Below are positions 1-5,314 of a stretch of 5,314 nucleotides of DNA, piece after piece. The stretch covers positions 1 through 5,314 of the forward strand of contig SLMY01000053.1 of NCBI GenBank assembly GCA_007133255.1, written 5' to 3'. Source of the stretch: Clostridiales bacterium. GTDB taxonomy: Bacteria; Bacillota; Clostridia; Saccharofermentanales; UBA5734. The first letter of the stretch is position 1. Each line of letters starts with the position of its first letter. Below the pieces are notes generated by a model. That model was not told the DNA's origin and did no database searches. It saw only the letters and a list, made by a program, of their open reading frames with translations. Position numbers and translations under genes: made by a program.

Positions 1-812
1 TAGTCTCTAAGGCCATCGCCAAGCAGATTCAGACCCAGGACAGCGAGGATGATTGAGATGCCCGGTGCGTTAACGAGCCAGGGTGCTACGGCCATGAAGT
101 CTCTTCCCTGGCTGATCATGCCGCCCCAGCTGGGTGTGGGTTCTTTTATGCCAACACCCAGGTAGCTAAGGGCTGCTTCAGCGAGAATGGCTGCGGCGAA
201 ACAGAAGGTTGCCTGAACGAGAATGGGTGACAGACAGTTTGGCAGGATATGCCTGGCCATGATATAGGTGTTTCTGGCGCCTATCGCACGGGCGGCTTCT
301 ACGTATTCCAGGTCACGGCTGGCTAGGACGGAGCCTCTGACGACTCTGGCCATGCGGGGGAAGTAAGCGAATGACATAGCGAAAATAATATTGGTCATAC
401 CGGCGCCCCAGACGGCGGCAAGGGTTATCGCGATTATGATTTCCGGGAAGGCCATCAGGCCGTCAAGGAATCGCATTACTATATTGTCCAGACCGGCGTA
501 ATAGCCTGCCAGCATACCTACGAGCGTCCCGCTGATCACCGTGATCACAACAACTATCAGTCCTATTTGTACGGAGGCTCTGGCTCCGAAGAGCATGCGG
601 CTGAAGACATCACGGCCAAATTCATCAGTGCCAAACAGGTGCTGGGCAGAGGGGGGCTGCAGTCGGTTGCGGGGCGTCATCGCCAGCGGGTTATGCGAAG
701 TCAATACAGGTGCCAGGAGCGCAGCCAGAATAACAAGTGAAACCAGCAGGCCGCCAATCAGCATATAGGGATGAATATTTTTAATGACGTTTTTCAGCTT
801 GTTTTGTTTCAT
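1..812 (-). CDS. dppC: DppC-like ABC importer permease subunit, 3' end cut by window edge
   Basis: Inner-membrane permease that pairs with the DppB-like subunit to form the channel of a peptide/nickel-type ABC importer. The frame is open from ATG at 812 to base 1, giving 270 residues. The N-terminus (about residues 1-60) matches the OppC N-terminal region: a basic start, one membrane helix (about 17-37), then the conserved HLFGTDEFGRDVFSR stretch at 58-72. Several hydrophobic helices follow from about residue 81. The ATPase-docking EAA loop is clear at 172-191 (EAARAIGA...ILP). The visible end, NLLGDGLRD at 262-270, is the usual C-terminal motif of the family, so only about ten residues should be missing. 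The last two bases read TA, so the next codon is Tyr or a stop; Tyr fits the family better. The start follows GAGG at 818-821. The gene lies 38 bp after dppB in the same operon. The symbol is at family level; OppC, GsiD or NikC-type roles are possible. Confidence 0.95.
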   Translation of the reverse strand, partial: MKQNKLKNVIKNIHPYMLIGGLLVSLVILAALLAPVLTSHNPLAMTPRNRLQPPSAQHLFGTDEFGRDVFSRMLFGARASVQIGLIVVVITVISGTLVGMLAGYYAGLDNIVMRFLDGLMAFPEIIIAITLAAVWGAGMTNIIFAMSFAYFPRMARVVRGSVLASRDLEYVEAARAIGARNTYIMARHILPNCLSPILVQATFCFAAAILAEAALSYLGVGIKEPTPSWGGMISQGRDFMAVAPWLVNAPGISIILAVLGLNLLGDGLRD

Positions 813-817
813 ATTTT

Positions 818-821
818 CCTC
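818..821 (-). promoter_or_regulatory. Ribosome binding site of the DppC-like gene
   Basis: GAGG lies 5 nt before the ATG at 812. An ATG at 823-821 on the same strand is closed by TGA after four codons, so it is not the start. Confidence 0.7.
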
Positions 822-850
822 ATGACAGTGATTACTTGTGCCTGTATGGA

Positions 851-1795
851 TTAACGATATCTAACTCTGGGATTAATAAAGGCATAGCTGATATCAACAA
901 CGAGATTCACGACTACGTAGATCAAGGCGATAAAGATCATTGAGCCTTGTATAATCGGATAGTCACGTCTTAAGATGGCTGTGATCGCCAGGGCACCCGT
1001 CCCGGGTATATTGTAGACGGTTTCAATGATCCAGGTGCCGCCTAACAGCGCTGCCATGCTAAAGCCAAGAACCGTAATAATAGGGATCATCGCGTTTTTT
1101 AAGGCATGTCTGGAGATAATGATTTTTTCTGCCAGACCTTTAGCCCGGGCCGTACGGATATAGTCTTGTTTTAGCACATCCAGCATCGCGCTGCGGGTCA
1201 TTCTTGCCAGCAGCGCGCTTTGCATCACACCCAGGCTGATACCAGGCAAGATCAGATAACGGATCATGCCAAAACCTGCCTGGGCTATTGGGCGATACCC
1301 TGATGTAGGAAACCAGCCGAGATTGACAGCGAATACCATCATCAGCATGATCGCCAGCCAGAAGCTGGGAACAGAAATGCCTGCCAGCGCCAGCACGATG
1401 GCAGACTGGTCAATAGCGGTCCGGTGCTTGACTGCTGCCAGAACGCCAAGCGGCACTCCAATCAGAATGCCGATCAGCTGTCCGATAATCGCCAGAAGAA
1501 TGGTTGGTTCAAGACGGCTGATAATCGCCTGCGTGACTGGCATCTGCAAAAACAGAGAATCGCCAAGATCACCTCGGACAATGTTACCCAGCCAGCTGAC
1601 AAAACGGATGTGGAACGGCTGGTCAAAACCAAGCTTTTCTTCCATCGCGGCAATTTCAGCTTCTGTCGCGAAATCACCCAGCATCAGGCGAACCGGGTCA
1701 CCGGGAATCACGTTCGTAATGATAAAAGCGACAACAGCCACTATCAGCAGGACAGGAATCAGTAAAAGCAATCTTCTGGCAATATATCGCAGCAA
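851..1795 (-). CDS. dppB: DppB-like ABC importer permease subunit (TTG start)
   Basis: Inner-membrane permease that forms the translocation channel with the DppC-like subunit. The protein has 314 residues, normal for DppB/OppB. Its first helix (about 5-29) is followed by the family motif IPGDPVRLMLG at 30-40. A periplasmic or extracellular segment (about 41-95) contains GDLGDS (75-80). Further membrane helices fall near 97-121, 133-157, 177-195, 235-258 and 283-305. The EAA-type loop that docks on an ATPase lies at about 211-240 (DYIRTARAKG, then ALKNAMIPI). NIPGTGAL at 262-269 and the C-terminal NPRVRYR are also typical. The start codon is TTG, supported by AGGAGG 7 nt upstream and by the protein beginning exactly where homologues do (LRYIARRLL). 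The gene starts 24 bp after the binding-protein stop and ends 38 bp before dppC. Substrate assignment is inferred from family only. Confidence 0.96.
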   Translation of the reverse strand: MLRYIARRLLLLIPVLLIVAVVAFIITNVIPGDPVRLMLGDFATEAEIAAMEEKLGFDQPFHIRFVSWLGNIVRGDLGDSLFLQMPVTQAIISRLEPTILLAIIGQLIGILIGVPLGVLAAVKHRTAIDQSAIVLALAGISVPSFWLAIMLMMVFAVNLGWFPTSGYRPIAQAGFGMIRYLILPGISLGVMQSALLARMTRSAMLDVLKQDYIRTARAKGLAEKIIISRHALKNAMIPIITVLGFSMAALLGGTWIIETVYNIPGTGALAITAILRRDYPIIQGSMIFIALIYVVVNLVVDISYAFINPRVRYR

Positions 1796-1802
1796 AACAG
1801 AT

Positions 1803-1808
1803 CCTCCT
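1803..1808 (-). promoter_or_regulatory. Ribosome binding site that fixes the TTG start of dppB
   Basis: A perfect AGGAGG core sits 7 nt before the TTG at 1795-1793. No in-frame ATG or GTG lies close enough to use it, so this site decides the start. Confidence 0.85.
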
Positions 1809-1819
1809 GATAAGCTGGT

Positions 1820-3427
1820 TTATTCATCCAGCCAGACATTAAAGAACGTGTGGAACGCAAAGTTCTCATAACCTTGCAGTGATACACGGGCGAGACGAAG
1901 CTGCCTGAAATCAAACAATTTCACATATGGTACGGTTTCATAAAAGTACTCGTGCCATTCTTGAACGATCGCGTGCCGCGCGTTATAATCTGTTTCGCTG
2001 AGCATCCTTGTGAAAATCTCATCCATTTCAGCCGATTCATCATCATCCCAGTTGCCAATCCACTTATTGGTGCCCATCCAGGCACCATAGACCTGCGGGT
2101 CAGGATCGGGTGAGAAGAATTGGGAAAGATGCAAATGCCAGCCGTCAACCTGAGACCGCTGCTCAACAACTGTTGCCCGGTCGTATAGCTGAACATCTAC
2201 AGTAAAGCCAACCTGTTCAAGCTGAGACTGGATAGCCAAAGCTCCCCGGCTTTCAATATCATCTTCACGACTGTTCAAAATGATAATAGGTGTTCCGTCG
2301 TAACCCGATTGCTCTAACATTTCCCTGGCTCTATCAGGGTCAGGACTGTTATAGCGTCCGCCGTCGCCTTCAGGTACATGCCAGATGTGACCTGGCGGGA
2401 AGAGGGATGGATTAAGGAACCAGAAATCCTCATCGCCCACCATTGAAAACGCAAGCTCCTCCATATCAAGTGCGTAACGCATCGCCTGGCGCGTCAATTT
2501 ATCATCAAAGGGTGCATGGCCCATATTAACAATGATAAAAGACTGCCTGTAAGGACTGACAATAAAGGTTTGAATATCAGCATCGTTCTCAAACTGCGTG
2601 ATCTGGTCACGCGGCGCGAAATCAGCGAAATGATACTCGCCTGTCTGCAAGCCCGCGACACGCATGGCTTGTTCCGGTACAATTCTGAAAATCAGTTCAT
2701 CTACATAAGCGATTTTTTCTCCGGAATAGCCAAAGGGCTCACCCGGGTGTGGTGAATAGTCTTCAAATCGCTTCATCTCAACATATTGATCTGGTACAAA
2801 ATCAACCAGCTCAAAAGGACCTGTACCAATATGTTCTGTCATGATATCGCCGCCAAACTGCTCAATCAGCGTTTTAGGCTTGACGGTAAATTTCTGATTG
2901 GCAACAACTGAGCTTAGAAATGAAAGAAAAGGCGCGTAAGGTTCTGAGAGTGAAATGACAACTTCATAGTCGCCATTAGCTTCAATACTGACAAAATAAG
3001 GCTCAATATTGTTACCAGCGCCATTAACTGCAAGCCAGCGCTCGAATGAAGCAATAACGTCATCTGATGTCATCCCAGTGCCATCGTGAAACAGGACATC
3101 CTCACGCAGCTGAATGGTATAGGTTGTACCATCGTCACTCAGGCTGTAGTTTTCAGCCAGATGGGGGACCGGCATGAAGTTTTCATCAATTTCAAAAAGA
3201 CCCTCGTAGACATGGAACATCAGCTGGCCAATGGTAGAGTCGGTTGTGATATCGGTATCAAGGTGGGCAGGTGTCAGCGCGTTGGCAACAATAAGGCTGC
3301 CTCCATACCGATCGCCAGATCCATTTGCATCGGTGCCAGAGTCGCTGTCGCAGGCGGTGACAGCTAAAAGCGTAAACACCAGCGCTGCGGTCAGGATGAC
3401 TGAAGTGATATATTTAAATCTCATCAT
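1820..3427 (-). CDS. Family 5 extracellular solute-binding lipoprotein (DppA/OppA-like)
   Basis: Ligand-binding component of the importer, anchored by lipid on the outer face of the cytoplasmic membrane. From ATG 3427 it has 535 residues, typical for SBP_bac_5 proteins. The N-terminus has a short charged start, a hydrophobic stretch (about 7-23) and a lipobox VTAC with the acylated Cys at 26. A Ser/Asp/Gly linker follows (about 27-40). The mature part shows family 5 hallmarks: YEGLFEID (74-81), TYTIQLREDVLFHDGT (102-117), GTGPFELVDFVPDQYVEMKRFEDY (201-224), RQAMRYALDMEEL (313-325) and RAREMLEQSGYDG (366-378). The protein is visibly rich in Asp and Glu. A longer frame opens at ATG 3496, but its first 23 residues would bury the signal peptide, while AGGAG at 3436-3440 sits 8 nt before 3427. 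The ATG at 3424 is a second option. Expression probably starts from the promoter at 3532-3560. The ligand is unknown: a peptide is the default guess, but metal chelates or other solutes are possible. Confidence 0.95.
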   Translation of the reverse strand: MMRFKYITSVILTAALVFTLLAVTACDSDSGTDANGSGDRYGGSLIVANALTPAHLDTDITTDSTIGQLMFHVYEGLFEIDENFMPVPHLAENYSLSDDGTTYTIQLREDVLFHDGTGMTSDDVIASFERWLAVNGAGNNIEPYFVSIEANGDYEVVISLSEPYAPFLSFLSSVVANQKFTVKPKTLIEQFGGDIMTEHIGTGPFELVDFVPDQYVEMKRFEDYSPHPGEPFGYSGEKIAYVDELIFRIVPEQAMRVAGLQTGEYHFADFAPRDQITQFENDADIQTFIVSPYRQSFIIVNMGHAPFDDKLTRQAMRYALDMEELAFSMVGDEDFWFLNPSLFPPGHIWHVPEGDGGRYNSPDPDRAREMLEQSGYDGTPIIILNSREDDIESRGALAIQSQLEQVGFTVDVQLYDRATVVEQRSQVDGWHLHLSQFFSPDPDPQVYGAWMGTNKWIGNWDDDESAEMDEIFTRMLSETDYNARHAIVQEWHEYFYETVPYVKLFDFRQLRLARVSLQGYENFAFHTFFNVWLDE

Positions 3428-3435
3428 AATCTTAT

Positions 3436-3440
3436 CTCCT
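3436..3440 (-). promoter_or_regulatory. Ribosome binding site that fixes the binding-protein start
   Basis: AGGAG is placed 8 nt before ATG 3427 and 11 nt before ATG 3424. It rules against the upstream in-frame ATG at 3496, which has no comparable site and would place 23 extra residues before the lipoprotein signal. Confidence 0.8.
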
Positions 3441-3441
3441 G

Positions 3442-3478
3442 TTATTGATTGCGAAACAATATAATTGCCCAATAATAA
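3442..3478 (-). other. Possible stem-loop in the mRNA leader just before the Shine-Dalgarno
   Basis: TTATTATTG (3478-3470) can pair with CAATCAATAA (3451-3442) with one bulged C. Inside the loop, CAAT (3467-3464) can pair with ATTG (3460-3457). The stem ends one base before the AGGAG site. Pairing is mostly A-U, so the fold would be weak. It matches no riboswitch I recognise. Confidence 0.25.
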
Positions 3479-3515
3479 GGTGATTGTCTGCTTCACAGAA
3501 CGTATTGTATTTTAT

Positions 3516-3533
3516 ATTAATTACAAAATTAAT
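3516..3533 (-). repeat. Perfect 7-bp inverted repeat across the predicted transcription start
   Basis: The arms ATTAATT and AATTAAT are separated by TTGT. The repeat touches the end of the -10 hexamer and covers the predicted start near 3525, a position where a repressor would block initiation. All arm bases are A or T and the surroundings are AT-rich, so a chance origin is quite possible. No regulator gene is in the window. Confidence 0.45.
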
Positions 3534-3560
3534 TCTATTTTCATCTTATTGGCCTGTCAA
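3532..3560 (-). promoter_or_regulatory. Sigma-70-type promoter for the binding-protein and permease genes
   Basis: On the minus strand, TTGACA (3560-3555) is a perfect -35 hexamer. After exactly 17 bp comes TAGAAT (3537-3532), which matches the -10 consensus at five of six positions. Transcription would begin near 3525, about 98 nt before ATG 3427. The position directly upstream of the solute-binding gene fits the common need for excess binding protein over membrane parts. The call rests on sequence match and position only. Confidence 0.8.
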
Positions 3561-3627
3561 GTTACATGCGGTACGGTAATCAGCCGGCAGCAGCCATTTA
3601 ACTGTTTTCGGCACACTTTTGCATTGA

Positions 3628-4605
3628 TTATTGACCATTTAATAAATGACAAGCAACACAATGGCCTTCACCCGCATCTTCAAAAACCGGCTCGACTCGT
3701 TCACAGATGTCCATCTTGTACAGGCAGCGCGTATGAAAGCGACAGCCTGAGGGCATTTCTATCGCGCTTGGAAGGTCGCCTTTAAGCACAATACGATCAT
3801 GATGCATGTCGGGATCAGGTTCAAGAATTGCTGATAAAAGCGCCTGCGTATAAGGGTGCAGCGGATTATCAAATAACTTCCCGGTCGGACACATCTCAAC
3901 TATTTTTCCCAAATACATAACCGCTATATCATGGCTGATATGCTTGACGATTGAAAGGTCATGCGCGATAAAGAGATAGGTGAGATCAAAATCATTTTGC
4001 AGTTGTTTAAGCAGATTGATAATCTGACTTTGAATTGATACATCCAGAGCGGAAATGGGTTCGTCGCAGACAATAAAAGAAGGATTAGAGGCAAGTGCTC
4101 TGGCAATACCAATACGCTGGCGCTGGCCGCCGGAAAATTCATGAGGATAACGATCCAGATAGTGGCTGTCAAGACCAACCACCTCAATCAGGGAAGTTAT
4201 CTTTTTCTGCCGTTCTGAAAACGTCATTTTCTGGTGGATTCTAAGGGGTTCGCCAACCAGCTCACAAACGGTCATCCGGGGATTGAGCGAACCATACGGA
4301 TCCTGAAAGATAATCTGCATCTCACGGCGAAGTGAGCGAAAAGAAGCCTTGGGCATTTGAAATATTTCGCGCCCGCGAAACCAGGCCTGGCCGGAGGTTG
4401 GTTCAATTAGCCGCAGTAACGCACGGCCAACCGTTGTCTTGCCGCATCCGGACTCACCGACAAGACCAAGTGTCCGACCTTCACGGATAGAAAAAGAAAT
4501 ATCATCAACTGCTTTGAGAACCGTTGCTTTTCTGGCGAAAAGCCGGCGATCTACAGGATAGTGCAGCCGAAGATTCTTAACATGCAAAAGTGCCTTGTCA
4601 GCCAT
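3628..4605 (-). CDS. dppF: DppF-like ABC importer ATPase subunit
   Basis: Cytoplasmic ATPase that works with the DppD-like subunit to drive solute import. From ATG 4605 it has 325 residues, normal for DppF/OppF. All nucleotide-binding motifs are intact: Walker A GESGCGKT (50-57), Q-loop FQDPYGSLNPRMTV (100-113), signature FSGGQRQR (157-164), Walker B FIVCDE (177-182), D-loop SALD (185-188) and switch His215 in AHDLS. The C-terminal oligopeptide/dipeptide domain includes HPYTQALL (250-257) and cysteines 288, 294, 301 and 316 in the C-x5-C-x6-C-x14-C pattern linked to an iron-sulfur cluster. The frame extends to TTG 4611, but ATG 4605 overlaps the dppD stop as TGATG, a standard coupling arrangement, and no good Shine-Dalgarno precedes it. 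Translation therefore probably depends on ribosomes finishing dppD. The gene is followed by 200 bp before the binding-protein gene. The symbol is at family level. Confidence 0.96.
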   Translation of the reverse strand: MADKALLHVKNLRLHYPVDRRLFARKATVLKAVDDISFSIREGRTLGLVGESGCGKTTVGRALLRLIEPTSGQAWFRGREIFQMPKASFRSLRREMQIIFQDPYGSLNPRMTVCELVGEPLRIHQKMTFSERQKKITSLIEVVGLDSHYLDRYPHEFSGGQRQRIGIARALASNPSFIVCDEPISALDVSIQSQIINLLKQLQNDFDLTYLFIAHDLSIVKHISHDIAVMYLGKIVEMCPTGKLFDNPLHPYTQALLSAILEPDPDMHHDRIVLKGDLPSAIEMPSGCRFHTRCLYKMDICERVEPVFEDAGEGHCVACHLLNGQ

Positions 4606-5314
4606 CAGCAACGCTCGCTTTCTGAATACTCATCCATGCCTATCCAGCAGCGCAGTGTCCGATTATCGTCCAGAGAGCGAAGCGGAGGGTCCTGTCTGTA
4701 ACAGATATCGCGGCAGTATCTGCAGCGCGGATGAAACCGACAGCCATCAGGAAATTCAGATGGCCGAGGTACAGCTCCTTTGATAACCGGCAAAACATCA
4801 ACTTGCTGCTTGATTCTGGGAATGGCAGCAAGAAGCCCTTGTGTATAAGGATGCCGCGGTTCTCTAAACAATGCGCTTTTAGGCGCTTCCTCCACAATTT
4901 CACCTGCGTACATGACTACGACACGTTCAGCGATATCAGCGACAACACCTAGTGAATGAGTAATCATTAGAATGGCCATGTTAAGGCTTTGATTTAATTC
5001 TTTGAGCAGAGAAAGGATTTGTGCCTGAATGGTAACATCAAGCGCTGTTGTTGGTTCATCAGCGATTAAAAGGCTTGGATGCCCTACCAGTGCCATCGCG
5101 ATCATAACACGCTGGCGCATACCGCCTGAAAGCTGGTGCGGATATTCTTTCAGCCGCTTGGCTGGTATGGCGATGCCGACATGGTCCAGTGTTTCTATAG
5201 CGATTTCACGAGCTTCTTTGGGTCCCGCCTTCCGGTGAAGCACAATGCTTTCTTCTATCTGCCGGCCAATGGTCAAAACTGGATTTAATGAAGACATAGG
5301 TTCCTGGAAAATCA
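4605..5314 (-). CDS. dppD: DppD-like ABC importer ATPase subunit, 5' end outside window
   Basis: Cytoplasmic ATPase partner of the DppF-like subunit. The frame is open to the window edge, with 235 residues visible. It begins with the Q-loop IFQEPMSSLNPVLTIG, so the ATG at 5297 (MSSLNP) is internal, not the start. About 90 N-terminal residues with the Walker A motif should lie beyond 5314, judged by the usual 320-330 residue length. Visible motifs, numbered from the codon at 5312, are the signature LSGGMRQR (61-68), Walker B LLIADE (81-86), D-loop TALD (89-92) and switch-loop THSLGVV (118-124). The residue after the switch His is Ser (codon 4955-4953), whereas Asp is usual. The C-terminal domain has HPYTQGLL (154-161) and cysteines with codons at 4742, 4724, 4703 and 4649 (C-x5-C-x6-C-x17-C), plus an extra Cys at 4715. 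The stop overlaps the dppF start. The symbol is at family level. Confidence 0.95.
   Translation of the reverse strand, partial: IFQEPMSSLNPVLTIGRQIEESIVLHRKAGPKEAREIAIETLDHVGIAIPAKRLKEYPHQLSGGMRQRVMIAMALVGHPSLLIADEPTTALDVTIQAQILSLLKELNQSLNMAILMITHSLGVVADIAERVVVMYAGEIVEEAPKSALFREPRHPYTQGLLAAIPRIKQQVDVLPVIKGAVPRPSEFPDGCRFHPRCRYCRDICYRQDPPLRSLDDNRTLRCWIGMDEYSESERC

Larger units (their letters stand above)
3428..3627 (-). other. Intergenic region between dppF and the binding-protein gene
   Basis: This is the only sizeable gap in the operon (200 bp). After the dppF stop it contains about 67 bp with no recognisable element, then a sigma-70-type promoter (3532-3560), an AT-rich inverted repeat (3516-3533) and a leader of about 100 nt ending in a Shine-Dalgarno. 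I find no GC-rich hairpin followed by a T run, so no intrinsic terminator separates the ATPase genes from the genes below. Transcripts from upstream may therefore read through. Confidence 0.75.

Noticed and set aside
541..768. Plus-strand open frame of 75 codons opposite the start of dppC
   Set aside because: It is fully antisense to the conserved DppC N-terminal region and has no independent support.
1266..1871. Plus-strand open frame of 201 codons opposite dppB
   Set aside because: It lies antisense to a well-conserved permease, has no Shine-Dalgarno or recognisable domain, and its composition (many Ser, Arg, Ile, Thr) is that of a complement reading of a membrane protein gene.
3494..3496. 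ATG at 3496 as the start of the binding protein
   Set aside because: It would place 23 extra residues ahead of the lipoprotein signal. The good Shine-Dalgarno at 3436-3440 supports 3427 instead.
3480..3497. TGTGA...TCAC pair in the leader as a CRP-type site
   Set aside because: The half-sites are 9 bp apart rather than 6, the right half is incomplete, and the site lies downstream of the predicted transcription start.
3581..3595. GC-rich stretch after dppF as a possible intrinsic terminator
   Set aside because: GGCTGCTGCCGGCTG offers only a 3-bp stem with a short loop, and no T run follows on the minus strand.
3465..3785. Plus-strand open frame of 106 codons over the intergenic region and the end of dppF
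   Set aside because: Its second half is the complement of the conserved DppF C-terminal domain, and its first half crosses the promoter and leader. No family resemblance and no ribosome site.
5295..5297. ATG at 5297 as the start of the DppD-like ATPase
   Set aside because: The codons before it read IFQEP in frame and complete the conserved Q-loop, so this Met is internal and the gene continues past the window edge.

Overview
The window is almost filled by one minus-strand operon for a peptide/nickel-type (Dpp/Opp family) ABC importer. It is cut at both ends. In transcription order, from high to low coordinates, it holds: a DppD-like ATPase (5' end outside the window), a DppF-like ATPase, a 200-bp intergenic region with a strong promoter, a family 5 solute-binding lipoprotein, a DppB-like permease, and a DppC-like permease whose last few codons lie beyond base 1. 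No gene on the plus strand is supported. I see no RNA gene, mobile element, CRISPR array or clear terminator.

The parts form a complete importer. The lipoprotein captures the ligand outside the cytoplasmic membrane and delivers it to the DppB-DppC permease pair. DppD and DppF power transport by hydrolysing ATP. Both ATPases keep the C-terminal oligopeptide/dipeptide domain with a C-x5-C-x6-C-xn-C cysteine set, which is thought to hold an iron-sulfur cluster in this family. The ligand cannot be read from the sequence: family 5 binding proteins take peptides, nickel chelates, opines, sugars and other solutes, and this one appears to lack the Asp that grips a peptide amino terminus in E. coli DppA.

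The layout is compact. dppD and dppF overlap by one base (TGATG), 24 bp separate the binding-protein gene from dppB, and 38 bp separate dppB from dppC. The exception is the gap between dppF and the binding-protein gene. It carries TTGACA-N17-TAGAAT, an AT-rich inverted repeat across the likely transcription start, and a leader of about 100 nt that could fold next to the Shine-Dalgarno. This fits a design in which the binding protein and permeases are made from their own promoter, above the level of the upstream ATPases.

The source is a bacterium of moderate GC content with strong Shine-Dalgarno sites and sigma-70-type promoter elements. The binding protein is acidic and has a lipobox. These traits fit several phyla, so I do not assign a taxon. 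Overall this is a recognisable transporter locus, and the points worth a second look are details of regulation and a few altered motif positions rather than a new system.
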